From UBA11591 sp040220895 (GTDB lineage: Bacteria; Bacteroidota; Bacteroidia; Flavobacteriales_E; Vicingaceae): 64,000 bases of DNA. Positions 32,816-41,177 of the stretch are shown piece by piece. A program made the position numbers and the translations under genes. The stretch is from positions 1-64,000 of the forward strand of contig JAVJVY010000013.1 of assembly GCA_040220895.1 (NCBI GenBank), given 5' to 3'. Position 1 is the first letter of the stretch. Every line of letters begins with the position of its first letter. The notes below the pieces were generated by a model, which saw nothing but the letters and a program-made list of their open reading frames with translations, did not search any database and was not told where the DNA came from.

Positions 32816-34829
32816 CCTATTCTTATTATTTACGCTTTGCGAACTCACGGCTCAGGAAATATTGCTGCCACTTGAAGTCAATCCGTTTCAGGCAGAAGCT
32901 TACCAACAAAGTCTTGAGCAGGGTAACGATAAGTTGATTAGAAATGAAGAAATAAAAGTGGACTTGAATAATTCGCTTATAATAATGATCGATGATTTTA
33001 GCACGAATAAAGGGTCACTTGGTTCTAACTACTGGCTCGACGATAACGTTTATATCAACAATAACTTTGCCAAGAATCCTTCTTCCATAGGCGTAGTCAC
33101 ATTCGATGGAATGGACGAAACTGGTTACCCATATGACTTCACCCAACCTTCTTCTTATGGTGCCTGTGACACACTTACTTCGCTACCTATACAGCTCGGT
33201 AAAGTAAATTACTCCGACCCGGATACCGTTGTCTATTTTAGTTTTCTTTATCAACCCACGGGTATTAGTCCTTTTCCCAATTCAGAAAAAGACTCCATAG
33301 CGCTTGAATTCAAGGAGAAACGTGAAAAAATGATCATTGAAAAAATATACTTTTCAGATTCCATCACCGGGTTGACAGACACTGTTCTGATTTCCAGAAT
33401 CGTTGACGATTCCAGATGGGACCTTGTTTGGAGCAAGAAAGGTGGAGATGTGAATAAGTCCTCACCATTTTTTGACAAGGCCATCATTAAGTTAGACTCA
33501 ATTTATTTTAAGAACGGCTTTCAATTTCGATTTGTTAATTACGGAAACACCTCTGGCAGCGTGGACCATTGGCACCTTGACAATATATTCATGAGTGTTG
33601 GGTCTTTGGCCAGTCATGAGAATTTTGAGGACGTTGCCTTTCGAACAGAACCTGGTTCTCAGCTCAAAGAATACTCAGCCATGCCCTGGAAACATTATTA
33701 CGACAATCCATCCTTTTACGTGGACACTTCCCGATTCTTTCTTCGAATGAGCAGTACCTATAACTCATCGGTTAATGTCACGTTGGAATATTTTGCGGAA
33801 GATGCGAACGGAAACCAGATAGACAATATATCGGGTGTACCCGGCGGGGTGATTTTATTTGGGAAGTCGTTCAAGTCCGAAACCATGCCTATTACTGGTG
33901 TATCGACCCATTTTTTTCAATTCCCAGTCAGTTCGGAGCCCGATAAAAATGCAACGACCTATTTTTTAAAAAGGAGTGTCATGACTAACCCTGACCAGAA
34001 CGAGATCATTAAAGAAAACAACGTCGTCAAGGATTACCAGGTATTTGGAACTTACTATTCCTATGACGATGGAAGTGCCGAAGCAGGCTATGGACTTCGC
34101 GCCAGTGGTGGAAAGATCGCTTATCAATTCAATTTGAGGGATGGGCTTGTGGATACGATTCGCTCCATCTACATTTATTTCAACCCCGTTGTGGTGAGTC
34201 GCGCCAATGAGCGATTCAAGTTTACCGTTTGGGACGACAACAACGGGAGACCGGGAAACATCATTTATCAAGACAACACCATTCATTCGCCTTCATACCC
34301 CAAAGACGGCATCAACTCATTCCAACGCATTGAACTAGATGGGCCTGCTGTTGTGAGTGATGTCTATTACATTGGTTATGAGAAGCTCACGGCCGAAGTC
34401 TTGAATATCGGGTATGACCTGAACGACACTATCGGGTCGTCTAAATTATTTTACAATACCGGCACGGGTTGGTTTAATTCAGGGGTTTCACAATCAGTTC
34501 AAAAAGGCTCACTTATGATGCGACCTTCTTTCAGCGACGCTGATGAACCAATAGTTGGCCTTAAAAAAGTGCGCAATGAAATAAACCGTGAAGTGCGTCT
34601 GTTTCCAAATCCCGCGAATGACGTGATATACATAACATCAGAAGATCATATGGACCACTTAATGCTAGTGCGCCTTTTTGATCTGCGCGGCACGTTGATG
34701 CGTAGTTTTGAAATGAAGCATCAGGCTCAAATTGATGTTAAATCACTAAATCCCGGAATGTACATCATTCAATGCTCGGATATTTCGGGAGTTTGGATGA
34801 AAAGTCTTAAGTTCATCGTCAGTGAGTAA
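32796..34829 (+). CDS. secreted protein with type IX sorting domain
   Basis: 677 residues. It has a signal peptide (residues 1-19, ending LTAQ) and a C-terminal type A T9SS sorting domain (about residues 600-677: VRLFPNPANDVIYI, MLVRLFDLRGTLM, LNPGMYIIQC, SLKFIV). The middle is beta-rich; residues about 225-260 (GFQFRFVNYGNTSGSVDHWHLDNIF) look like a laminin-G/MAM-like jelly roll, and no catalytic motif was recognised. The protein should be exported by Sec, moved through the outer membrane by the Por/T9SS machinery and attached or released. The start is TTG inside the PASTA gene; only it gives the complete signal peptide. Confidence 0.85.
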   Translation: MRKTLFSLFLLFTLCELTAQEILLPLEVNPFQAEAYQQSLEQGNDKLIRNEEIKVDLNNSLIIMIDDFSTNKGSLGSNYWLDDNVYINNNFAKNPSSIGVVTFDGMDETGYPYDFTQPSSYGACDTLTSLPIQLGKVNYSDPDTVVYFSFLYQPTGISPFPNSEKDSIALEFKEKREKMIIEKIYFSDSITGLTDTVLISRIVDDSRWDLVWSKKGGDVNKSSPFFDKAIIKLDSIYFKNGFQFRFVNYGNTSGSVDHWHLDNIFMSVGSLASHENFEDVAFRTEPGSQLKEYSAMPWKHYYDNPSFYVDTSRFFLRMSSTYNSSVNVTLEYFAEDANGNQIDNISGVPGGVILFGKSFKSETMPITGVSTHFFQFPVSSEPDKNATTYFLKRSVMTNPDQNEIIKENNVVKDYQVFGTYYSYDDGSAEAGYGLRASGGKIAYQFNLRDGLVDTIRSIYIYFNPVVVSRANERFKFTVWDDNNGRPGNIIYQDNTIHSPSYPKDGINSFQRIELDGPAVVSDVYYIGYEKLTAEVLNIGYDLNDTIGSSKLFYNTGTGWFNSGVSQSVQKGSLMMRPSFSDADEPIVGLKKVRNEINREVRLFPNPANDVIYITSEDHMDHLMLVRLFDLRGTLMRSFEMKHQAQIDVKSLNPGMYIIQCSDISGVWMKSLKFIVSE

Positions 34830-35871
34830 AAACGATGAAGCCGATGTCATTGGCGAAGTGGACAATGACGAATTATACGAACATTTTCACATTTTGGCCG
34901 ATAAGGGACAGTCATTTCTTCGGATTGATAGATTCCTTTTCGATCGCATACCTAACCTTTCCAGGAATAAGATACAACAGGCAGCAACTGCCGGAAATAT
35001 CCTTGTAAATGGAAAAGTTGTCAAAAGCAACTACAAGGTGCACCCGTTGGATGATATATCCTTTGTCAGACCTTATCCGAGGCGAGAAATCGAGCTCATT
35101 CCCGAGGACATTCCCTTGTCGGTTATATACGAAGACGAAGACCTTATCATTATAGATAAACCGGCTGGCCTGGTTGTTCATCCCGGATATGGAAATTATT
35201 CCGGAACATTGGTCAATGGGCTACTGTATCATTTTGGCGGAGAGTCCAAGATCAAAACAGACGACCAGCGTCCGGGCCTGGTTCACCGCTTGGATAAGAA
35301 TACGACGGGTACCATGGTCATCGCCAAAACGGAAGAGAGTTTGACCATACTATCCCGTTACTTTTTTGAACGATCCATAGAACGCACTTACTGGGCATTG
35401 GTTTGGGGAGATGTGGTCGAAGAAAGCGGTCGAATTGAAGGGCACATTGGACGAAGCTTAAAGAACAGAAAGGTGATGAGTGTTTTTCCGGACGGGAAAT
35501 TTGGTAAGCACGCCGCAACCAATTACAAGGTCCTGGAACGCTTTGGATATGTCACGCTAGTGGAATGCAAACTTGAAACCGGCAGAACCCATCAGATCCG
35601 AGTGCATTTTAAGCACATAGGTCATCCTATTTTTAATGACCCCGAGTACGGCGGAGATCGCATCGTCAAGGGCACTAGTTTTACAAAGTACAAGCAATTT
35701 GTGCAAAACTGTTTCGATATGATCCAGCGTCAAGCCCTTCATGCCAAGACTCTGGGTTTCGTTCATCCCAGAACAGGAAAGAACTTATTCTTCGAAAGTG
35801 AATTGCCCGAGGATTTCATGAGTGTAGTAGAAAAGTGGAGAAGTTATGGAACAGGTAATCAAAAGTCGTAA
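34822..35871 (+). CDS. RluA-family pseudouridine synthase (RluD-like)
   Basis: 349 residues. An N-terminal S4 RNA-binding domain (about residues 28-85: RIDRFLFDRIPNLSRNKIQQA) precedes the catalytic domain. The catalytic aspartate is in the motif RPGLVHRLDKNTTGTMV (about 152-168, HRLDK), and the family segments AGLVVHPGYGN, LETGRTHQIRVH and RQALHA follow. It isomerises uridines in 23S rRNA; the S4 plus RluA build is like RluD, but the exact target is not certain. The start is GTG, overlapping the upstream T9SS gene by eight bases, so ddl-facing operon order is PASTA, T9SS protein, RluA. Confidence 0.92.
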   Translation: MSKNDEADVIGEVDNDELYEHFHILADKGQSFLRIDRFLFDRIPNLSRNKIQQAATAGNILVNGKVVKSNYKVHPLDDISFVRPYPRREIELIPEDIPLSVIYEDEDLIIIDKPAGLVVHPGYGNYSGTLVNGLLYHFGGESKIKTDDQRPGLVHRLDKNTTGTMVIAKTEESLTILSRYFFERSIERTYWALVWGDVVEESGRIEGHIGRSLKNRKVMSVFPDGKFGKHAATNYKVLERFGYVTLVECKLETGRTHQIRVHFKHIGHPIFNDPEYGGDRIVKGTSFTKYKQFVQNCFDMIQRQALHAKTLGFVHPRTGKNLFFESELPEDFMSVVEKWRSYGTGNQKS

Positions 35872-35925
35872 AGAACTTCTCTAATCATTTATAAGTAAAT
35901 TCGTAACTATTAAAAACAAAATATC

Positions 35926-36870
35926 ATGATGAAATTCAGGTCTCTTTTTCTGGTATTAACCGCATTACTCTTTACATTAAACGCTTGTAAAAAGGATGAA
36001 GATGAACAAGTGGTGATTCAACCAAATCCAACCATCAGCGAACTAGGCGCCAATGACGAAACAGCTCGTATGGAATACGACAAATCCTTAAACGAGATAT
36101 TTGACGCCTTGAACAATACGGGGATACAAACAGGAAGGGCTTCAAGCCCTCAATCTGGCGTGATTTTACCATGCGGTGTTATTAAACTCGATTCAACCAG
36201 CATCCCCGGTGTGTATAAATTTGTTTACGATTCAACTTGTGGGGTCAGGGTTTTGAGTGGAAGTATTTCGGCCAGACTATCCAGTGGTCCATGGAATCAG
36301 CAGGGAGCCATGCTGGAATTGACCTTTACCAATTACCGTGTACTCTATACTAAAAACAATCAAACACTCGAATTCAATGGTCCGATCCGCATCGAAAATG
36401 CGCTGGGTGGAACCTTGTTCGACGTAGTCAATCCTTTGAATCCACAAACGTCTATTAACCATAAAATTTCAGGTTCCATTGATATTACTTTTGATTTTGG
36501 AGATACTCGTCGATGGAGGATTCGAAAGCAGCGCACCTTCGAAGCCGATGCAAATTCTAATTCCGGCTTTGCCTTTAAGCTCGACAAGGACAGCCTTGTG
36601 GCCGAGGTAGGTACCACGCGAAACGGGGATCCTTTCACAGCGGATTTCACAAGTCCACTTATTTACAGGGCATGCGGCCCTAATAATTTGACCTATATCG
36701 CTATGGAAGGCGTGCTGGTCTACAGAACTCCCACTGAATCTGCCACGGCCGAAGCTGGATATAAACTGGTAAGTGGCCAACCTGTGCTGGATGGAGATTG
36801 TGGCTCAGCTGGTTATAAATTGACCTATACGGTTCTTGGCCAAACGTTAACAGCCTTCCAATACTATTAA
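35926..36870 (+). CDS. lipoprotein of unknown function
   Basis: 314 residues with a lipoprotein signal peptide ending at C21 (TLNAC), followed by a charged KKDEDE linker. The mature part is beta-rich, with alternating strands and many Thr/Asn/Gly turns. There are four cysteines after the lipid anchor (near C86, C104, C248 and C288 by eye) that could form disulfides. I recognise no family. A TAAATTCG sequence lies about 30 bases upstream as a weak promoter candidate. The next gene follows after three bases, so the two are probably one unit. Two ATGs in a row (35926, 35929) are possible starts. Confidence 0.75.
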   Translation: MMKFRSLFLVLTALLFTLNACKKDEDEQVVIQPNPTISELGANDETARMEYDKSLNEIFDALNNTGIQTGRASSPQSGVILPCGVIKLDSTSIPGVYKFVYDSTCGVRVLSGSISARLSSGPWNQQGAMLELTFTNYRVLYTKNNQTLEFNGPIRIENALGGTLFDVVNPLNPQTSINHKISGSIDITFDFGDTRRWRIRKQRTFEADANSNSGFAFKLDKDSLVAEVGTTRNGDPFTADFTSPLIYRACGPNNLTYIAMEGVLVYRTPTESATAEAGYKLVSGQPVLDGDCGSAGYKLTYTVLGQTLTAFQYY

Positions 36871-36873
36871 GGC

Positions 36874-37395
36874 ATGAAATCCATTCTGATTTTAGCCCTT
36901 ATTATTTCGTCATTTTCTCAAGGCTGGGCCCAGATGCTCATGCACTATACTTCAGAGAAGTACGATTATTCCGTCAGGTTGCCAGAAGACTGGCGTCGTA
37001 ATGATGAATTAAAAGGTGACAACCTGGCAATGGTCGTCGTATCACCTGAAAACGGATCGCTGAGTTTTGCTTTTTACTCGATGAAAGATGTTAATTCTGA
37101 AGAATTCATTGAGAATTATCAAAAAAGCCTGGAAAAGCAGCTACCTATGATCCAGGTTCATGAAAAAGGCAATTTTAAATCAAGGGATGACCAGGCGACC
37201 TATTTGGTAATTGATTTTGAAAAGGACGGTAAGAAAAAGCGCGAAAAGGTTTGTTTTTATCCCCGAAAAAAAGAAATGGCAGTGGTGACTGCAAGCGATA
37301 ACAAAGAAACATTTCACCAGATGACGCCGGTGCTAGACGATGTTTTTGCTTCATTCACCTTTGAGACCAAGCAAGAGGTGGTGGATCCGGAGTAG
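36874..37395 (+). CDS. exported PsbP/DUF1795-like protein of unknown function
   Basis: 173 residues with a signal peptide cleaved near residue 19 (GWAQ). The mature part starts with YDYSVRLPEDWRRNDE and has a central YLVIDFEKDGKKKREK segment and the ending VLDDVFASFTFE. This pattern of a strand, P-x-x-W, and a terminal amphipathic helix plus strand is that of PsbP/DUF1795-like domains. The role is unknown. It follows the lipoprotein gene by three bases and converges with the TonB receptor gene. Confidence 0.7.
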   Translation: MKSILILALIISSFSQGWAQMLMHYTSEKYDYSVRLPEDWRRNDELKGDNLAMVVVSPENGSLSFAFYSMKDVNSEEFIENYQKSLEKQLPMIQVHEKGNFKSRDDQATYLVIDFEKDGKKKREKVCFYPRKKEMAVVTASDNKETFHQMTPVLDDVFASFTFETKQEVVDPE

Positions 37396-37412
37396 TAGTT
37401 GGTTTGTAGTCT

Positions 37413-37437
37413 ATGGATTAGGATGGAGGAAATCCAT
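37413..37437. other. 7-bp hairpin between convergent genes
   Basis: ATGGATT (37413-37419) pairs with AATCCAT (37431-37437) around an 11-base loop. There is no T-run on either side, so it is only a weak terminator candidate. Confidence 0.25.
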
Positions 37438-37482
37438 ATGGTGATTAATCGATTGATCGGTTAACCAATAACCTGCTTTCCC

Positions 37483-39948
37483 CTAAAAATTGGCTGCCAG
37501 CTTCAGGTTCACCAATCGTCCCGTCAGGTAGTTGGGTACGCCAAAGACCGTGTTACTGACATCTTTGACCCAGATATAGGAAATGGTATTGTTGATCTGA
37601 AGCAGGTTGAACACTTCAAGACTCACCCAGATCGACTTAAATCCCCTGAAGATATTTCCTTCCGGCAATACTTTCTCTTCGCTCAGCAATTGTTTACTCA
37701 TACCAATATCTACCCGGCGATATGGCGGAATTCTAAGTGTATGCTGGTATTTAGGTGAATTCGGAGGTCCGAATGCCAGCCCTGTGGCATAATGCAGAGT
37801 TAAATTAAATTTAAAGCTTGGGTTATTGGGAAGGTAGTCTTGAAAGAAAAGGCTAAAATTTAAGGTCTGGTCGGTGGGGCGCGGTATAAATCCCGGTTCA
37901 ACCAAATTTCCGGATTCGTCAATGAAAAAGTCGTCCTGAATATCTTCTTCTGTTTTCATGAGCGAAAGACTGAACCACGATTCGGCGTTCTTCACGAATT
38001 CCCCGTTGATCTTAAAATCGACTCCTGTGGCATATCCTTTTGAATTGTTCGTCCCGAAATATCTAACTCTGACATTATCAATGATATATGGTACCAAGTC
38101 GTCCATCCACTTGTAATAGATCTCTGAAGAAAACTTAAACGGTCTTCCCCAAGCCGTAAAATAATAGTGACTACCCGCAATTAGGTGCACAGATCGCTGC
38201 GATCGGATATCTTGATTTATATCACCCTGTAGATTCCTGATTTCGCGATAAAAGGGTTGTTGTTGATAGACTCCTGAAGAAAGTTGAAAACGATATCGCC
38301 TTTTCCACTTAGGTGTTATTGTAAAAGTAGCTCTGGGGCTAAAGATACTCTCATCATTGAAAGACCAATAGGCCAATCTGGCACCAAGAACAAGAGACTT
38401 ATTGGAACTGGTTTCCGATTCCCAGGTTATTCCGTCTTGCACATAAACTGAGGCACGGTAACTGTTCACCTCATTTCCTGATCGAATTCTCTCAGAAATA
38501 TTCAGCTCCGTAGTCCTGTCTACCATGCCACCGGGATTTCCGCCGTTGGCGGGCAAAGAAAATCCCGCACTGTCAAGCAACACCCATTCGCTTAATTGGT
38601 CTTGAATAAATTCACCGCGGTACTGAAGTCCCCATTCCACCTGGTGATTACCCATTTTGATCTGGTCAATCAACTGGGCATTAAGCCATTCAACGGTCAA
38701 ATAATTTCTGGCATGATCCAGGTAGGTTCCGATTCCACGATTAAAAGCAACATTGCCAACGTTATCGAGGTCCCGGTCAAGCTCGTCGATGTAATACTGC
38801 CCTTGAATATCAGCCGTCTCGTCTTCAAAAGAACGAACGCCTGAAAGAATCAGGCGCATTTTATGATGGTCACTCAGTTCAAAAGTATTGGTCAGGGCTC
38901 CGAAATAGGTTTCAAATTGACTCACTTCCTGACCGTCAAAGAAAACCGTCAATTGCAATGATTGTTGAAATGTTCCGAACTCGGTTTCGCGAACATCGGG
39001 AGTGAAGCGGAATTTATTGTTGGTGATGGTGGCGAGTGCAGAAATTTCCCAGCGCTCGGTAAGGTCATAAGTTAAATACGTTTGAAAATCGGTAAAAACA
39101 GGCTGATACTCTCCCTTGGTGTCTAATGAATTCAGCAAGTAATTGTTTCTGCGGTGGCGAAGTCCCAGCAAGTATGTGAATCGGTGATTTCCGGGACTGC
39201 CCTCTACGTGTGCATCGAGCCCCAGTAAACTGAGTTCAACCGAGGCCGCATTGGAGTAGGGTTTTTTATAGTTCACAGATAAAACAGAAGACATTTTGTC
39301 TCCATATTTAGCTTCAAAACCACCGGCAGAAAACGAAAGATCACTCACCATTTTAGTATTGACAAAACTCAGGCCTTCTTGCTGTCCGTTCGAGTATAAT
39401 TGCGGTCGATAGATCTCAATATTATTGACGTAAATCAGGTTTTCGTCAAAGTTTCCACCTCGCACGCTGTATGTTGAACTTAATTCATTGGTAGACACAA
39501 CACCGGGCAAGGTTTTAAGAATGCTTTCGATGCTACCCGAGGGATTCGGTAACTCACTGATCAACTTTGGATCGATCTTTTCCATGGTGGTTTTGTCTGC
39601 AGAGCCGTCCTTTATAGTTACTGTATTTAATTCCCGCGATGAAGCTTTCAATGTGATGTTGACTTCCTTGTTTCCGCCTGCCGGGATACTGTAAACTTGC
39701 CTGACGACAGAATAACTGATATGCGAAATTCCGACAGTGATGTCGCCCCCACCTCGAATTTTGAGCTTGAAACAGCCTTTTTCATCCGTTATTTGACCAC
39801 TGCTCTCACCAATTACCGCAACGTTGGCTCCCTCTATCGCATTGCCGAACTCATCAGCGATACAACCCGATAAAGTTGCACTCTCCTGAGCCATTAAACC
39901 ACCGGTGGAAACCATGGAAAATAAGAATATTAGGACCCTGAGCCGCAT
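37483..39948 (-). CDS. TonB-dependent outer-membrane receptor
   Basis: 821 residues. Order: signal peptide (1-20, ending LMAQ); a carboxypeptidase-regulatory-like beta domain (about 25-110, LSGCIADEFGNAIEGANVAV); the TonB plug (about 125-220, with SILKTLPGVVSTNELSSTYS then VRGGNFDENLIYVNN); and a long beta-barrel ending in an aromatic residue (LKLAANF), as outer-membrane barrels do. The substrate is unknown; no SusD-like partner adjoins it. An exact -7 box, TACATTTG, ends five bases before the ATG, so the mRNA may be leaderless. It lies downstream of a broken monooxygenase-like gene on the same strand but has its own promoter. Confidence 0.93.
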   Translation of the reverse strand: MRLRVLIFLFSMVSTGGLMAQESATLSGCIADEFGNAIEGANVAVIGESSGQITDEKGCFKLKIRGGGDITVGISHISYSVVRQVYSIPAGGNKEVNITLKASSRELNTVTIKDGSADKTTMEKIDPKLISELPNPSGSIESILKTLPGVVSTNELSSTYSVRGGNFDENLIYVNNIEIYRPQLYSNGQQEGLSFVNTKMVSDLSFSAGGFEAKYGDKMSSVLSVNYKKPYSNAASVELSLLGLDAHVEGSPGNHRFTYLLGLRHRRNNYLLNSLDTKGEYQPVFTDFQTYLTYDLTERWEISALATITNNKFRFTPDVRETEFGTFQQSLQLTVFFDGQEVSQFETYFGALTNTFELSDHHKMRLILSGVRSFEDETADIQGQYYIDELDRDLDNVGNVAFNRGIGTYLDHARNYLTVEWLNAQLIDQIKMGNHQVEWGLQYRGEFIQDQLSEWVLLDSAGFSLPANGGNPGGMVDRTTELNISERIRSGNEVNSYRASVYVQDGITWESETSSNKSLVLGARLAYWSFNDESIFSPRATFTITPKWKRRYRFQLSSGVYQQQPFYREIRNLQGDINQDIRSQRSVHLIAGSHYYFTAWGRPFKFSSEIYYKWMDDLVPYIIDNVRVRYFGTNNSKGYATGVDFKINGEFVKNAESWFSLSLMKTEEDIQDDFFIDESGNLVEPGFIPRPTDQTLNFSLFFQDYLPNNPSFKFNLTLHYATGLAFGPPNSPKYQHTLRIPPYRRVDIGMSKQLLSEEKVLPEGNIFRGFKSIWVSLEVFNLLQINNTISYIWVKDVSNTVFGVPNYLTGRLVNLKLAANF

Positions 39949-39953
39949 CCGTT

Positions 39954-39980
39954 CAAATGTAGTAATAAGAGCTTGGACAA
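39954..39980 (-). promoter_or_regulatory. promoter TTG-N16-TACATTTG of the TonB receptor
   Basis: On the minus strand, TTG (39980-39978), a 16-base spacer and TACATTTG (39961-39954). It ends five bases upstream of the ATG at 39948, so transcription should begin at about the start codon. Confidence 0.5.
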
Positions 39981-40011
39981 TTAACCCGGAATGCTTGAAT
40001 TTATTGTCCTT

Positions 40012-40305
40012 TTATAATGGAGCCAATTGGTCTACAGACCATGCCTGAGCTTTTTCGGCAAATAACGAGCGGGTTTGAAGCCATATGCTCTTAAAAAGTT
40101 CACTCCTCCTATATCTGTCCAGGCTTTGACTGTCTTTCCAGACACTTTATGTAAAGAATACTGTCCCATCATTCTTGTCCCTATAGAGTTCGAGTTTTTC
40201 TACACCCGGGAATCTCCGAATCTTCTCTTTGTTGGCCTTAAAGAGTACTTGAAATTCATTCTCCAATCCGAGAGTGAATTGCATTTTAACAATTCTAATG
40301 ATCAT
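40012..40305 (-). pseudogene. antibiotic-biosynthesis-monooxygenase-like gene with one in-frame stop
   Basis: Read straight through, this frame encodes a complete 97-residue ABM-type (ferredoxin-like) protein of the kind found in Bacteroidota: MIIRIVKMQF, then FPGVEKLELYRDKN, then GTVFFT-stop-SVWKDSQSLDRY, YRRSELFKS, FAEKAQAWSVDQL. The family has a tyrosine at the stop position (FFTYS-W), so TAT or TAC has become TAA at 40147-40149 (codon 53). Everything on both sides stays in frame and well conserved, which suggests a recent nonsense change or a sequencing error. The start ATG lies 11 bases inside the SAM hydroxide adenosyltransferase gene. The intact protein would be a small monooxygenase or a heme/quinol-related enzyme. 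Confidence 0.78.
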
Positions 40306-41080
40306 AGAATTCGATCCTGATAACGTCGTTTTGGTTGATCCCCAGGAGCCGCGATGCGTTTCCTTGATTTATAGATATTTCAAGTAACCCACTTGAGCTG
40401 AACATAGCTAGTTTTTCTCCGTGTGGTACATCGCCGTAAGTATTGCTGATTTCCCTAATTTCATACTCGGTGCGCCGTAATTGGATCGAAAAAGATGGGT
40501 ACTTGCTGAATTGCTTGAAGATATTCCGATCTATGTTCGTTAAAACGTTCCCATAATGATCGATGTACAGAGCCATTCCTCTTATAAGACGCTCTTCTAT
40601 CACAGCTCTGAAGAGCATTCGTTCGGTCAATTCCTTCAATGGTTTGCCAATCACATTCAAAGAACCCCCACGTGCGATATGACATGCTGCCGTGATATAG
40701 ATGTCCTTTGCTGGAAAACTCATCATCTCAGTATGGTGTGTCAGGTCAAGGGACACAACCTCATCGGGCTTTTGGTCGAATATTAAGGAGTACATACCAT
40801 TGTCAGGCATAATGAAAAATTGTCCTTTGACTTTTACCACTAGGTGCTTACTTTCTTCAGTGGCGTCGGGATTTACACCTATCAGGTGGATGCTTCCTTC
40901 TGGAAAATCGGGAAAAGCATTTCTAACCACAATGGATGCCTGTAGCATGTCAAATGGTTTTATTTCATGGCTGATGTCTACGATGGTCGCTTCGGGATAC
41001 TGGGAAAGCAAGGCGCCCTTTAACGAGCCGACATAGTAATCCCTCAATCCAAGGTCGGTGGTAAGGGTTATGATCGGCAC
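40295..41080 (-). CDS. SAM hydroxide adenosyltransferase (DUF62 family)
   Basis: About 261 residues. Members of this family hydrolyse S-adenosylmethionine to adenosine and methionine and are related to the chlorinase and fluorinase. The signature segments are ITLTTDLGLRDYYVGSLKG at the N-terminus, VDISHEIKPFD, HLIGVNPD, KDIYITAACHIARGG, DHYGNVLTNI and the late GLLEISINQGNASRLLG. The frame is open to a TTG at 41119, but that TTG is part of a -7 promoter box, so I use the GTG at 41080 (MPIITLTTD). It diverges from phoH and overlaps the broken monooxygenase-like gene by 11 bases. Confidence 0.88.
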   Translation of the reverse strand: MPIITLTTDLGLRDYYVGSLKGALLSQYPEATIVDISHEIKPFDMLQASIVVRNAFPDFPEGSIHLIGVNPDATEESKHLVVKVKGQFFIMPDNGMYSLIFDQKPDEVVSLDLTHHTEMMSFPAKDIYITAACHIARGGSLNVIGKPLKELTERMLFRAVIEERLIRGMALYIDHYGNVLTNIDRNIFKQFSKYPSFSIQLRRTEYEIREISNTYGDVPHGEKLAMFSSSGLLEISINQGNASRLLGINQNDVIRIEFYDH

Positions 41081-41105
41081 GAGTACTGCGGATGTTTTGG
41101 GTAAG

Positions 41106-41136
41106 TTTGAGGGAGTCAAAAATAGTAATATTTTTG
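41106..41136 (+). promoter_or_regulatory. promoter TTTG-N19-TATTTTTG of phoH
   Basis: TTTG at 41106-41109, a 19-base spacer and an exact TATTTTTG at 41129-41136. This is the best-formed plus-strand promoter in the window. The phoH start is 42 bases downstream. Confidence 0.65.
41117..41124 (-). promoter_or_regulatory. -7 box TATTTTTG of the SAM hydroxide adenosyltransferase unit
   Basis: An exact TAnnTTTG match on the minus strand, 36 bases upstream of the GTG start. It forms a perfect inverted repeat with the plus-strand box at 41129-41136. Confidence 0.6.
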
Positions 41137-41177
41137 GTCCTTTCCAGATTGGAAGATACCATGTAAAGCATTGTTAA

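Noticed and set aside
40075..40320. Plus-strand open frame of 81 codons
   Set aside because: It lies opposite the broken monooxygenase-like gene, whose read-through protein has clear family segments; the plus-strand product has none.
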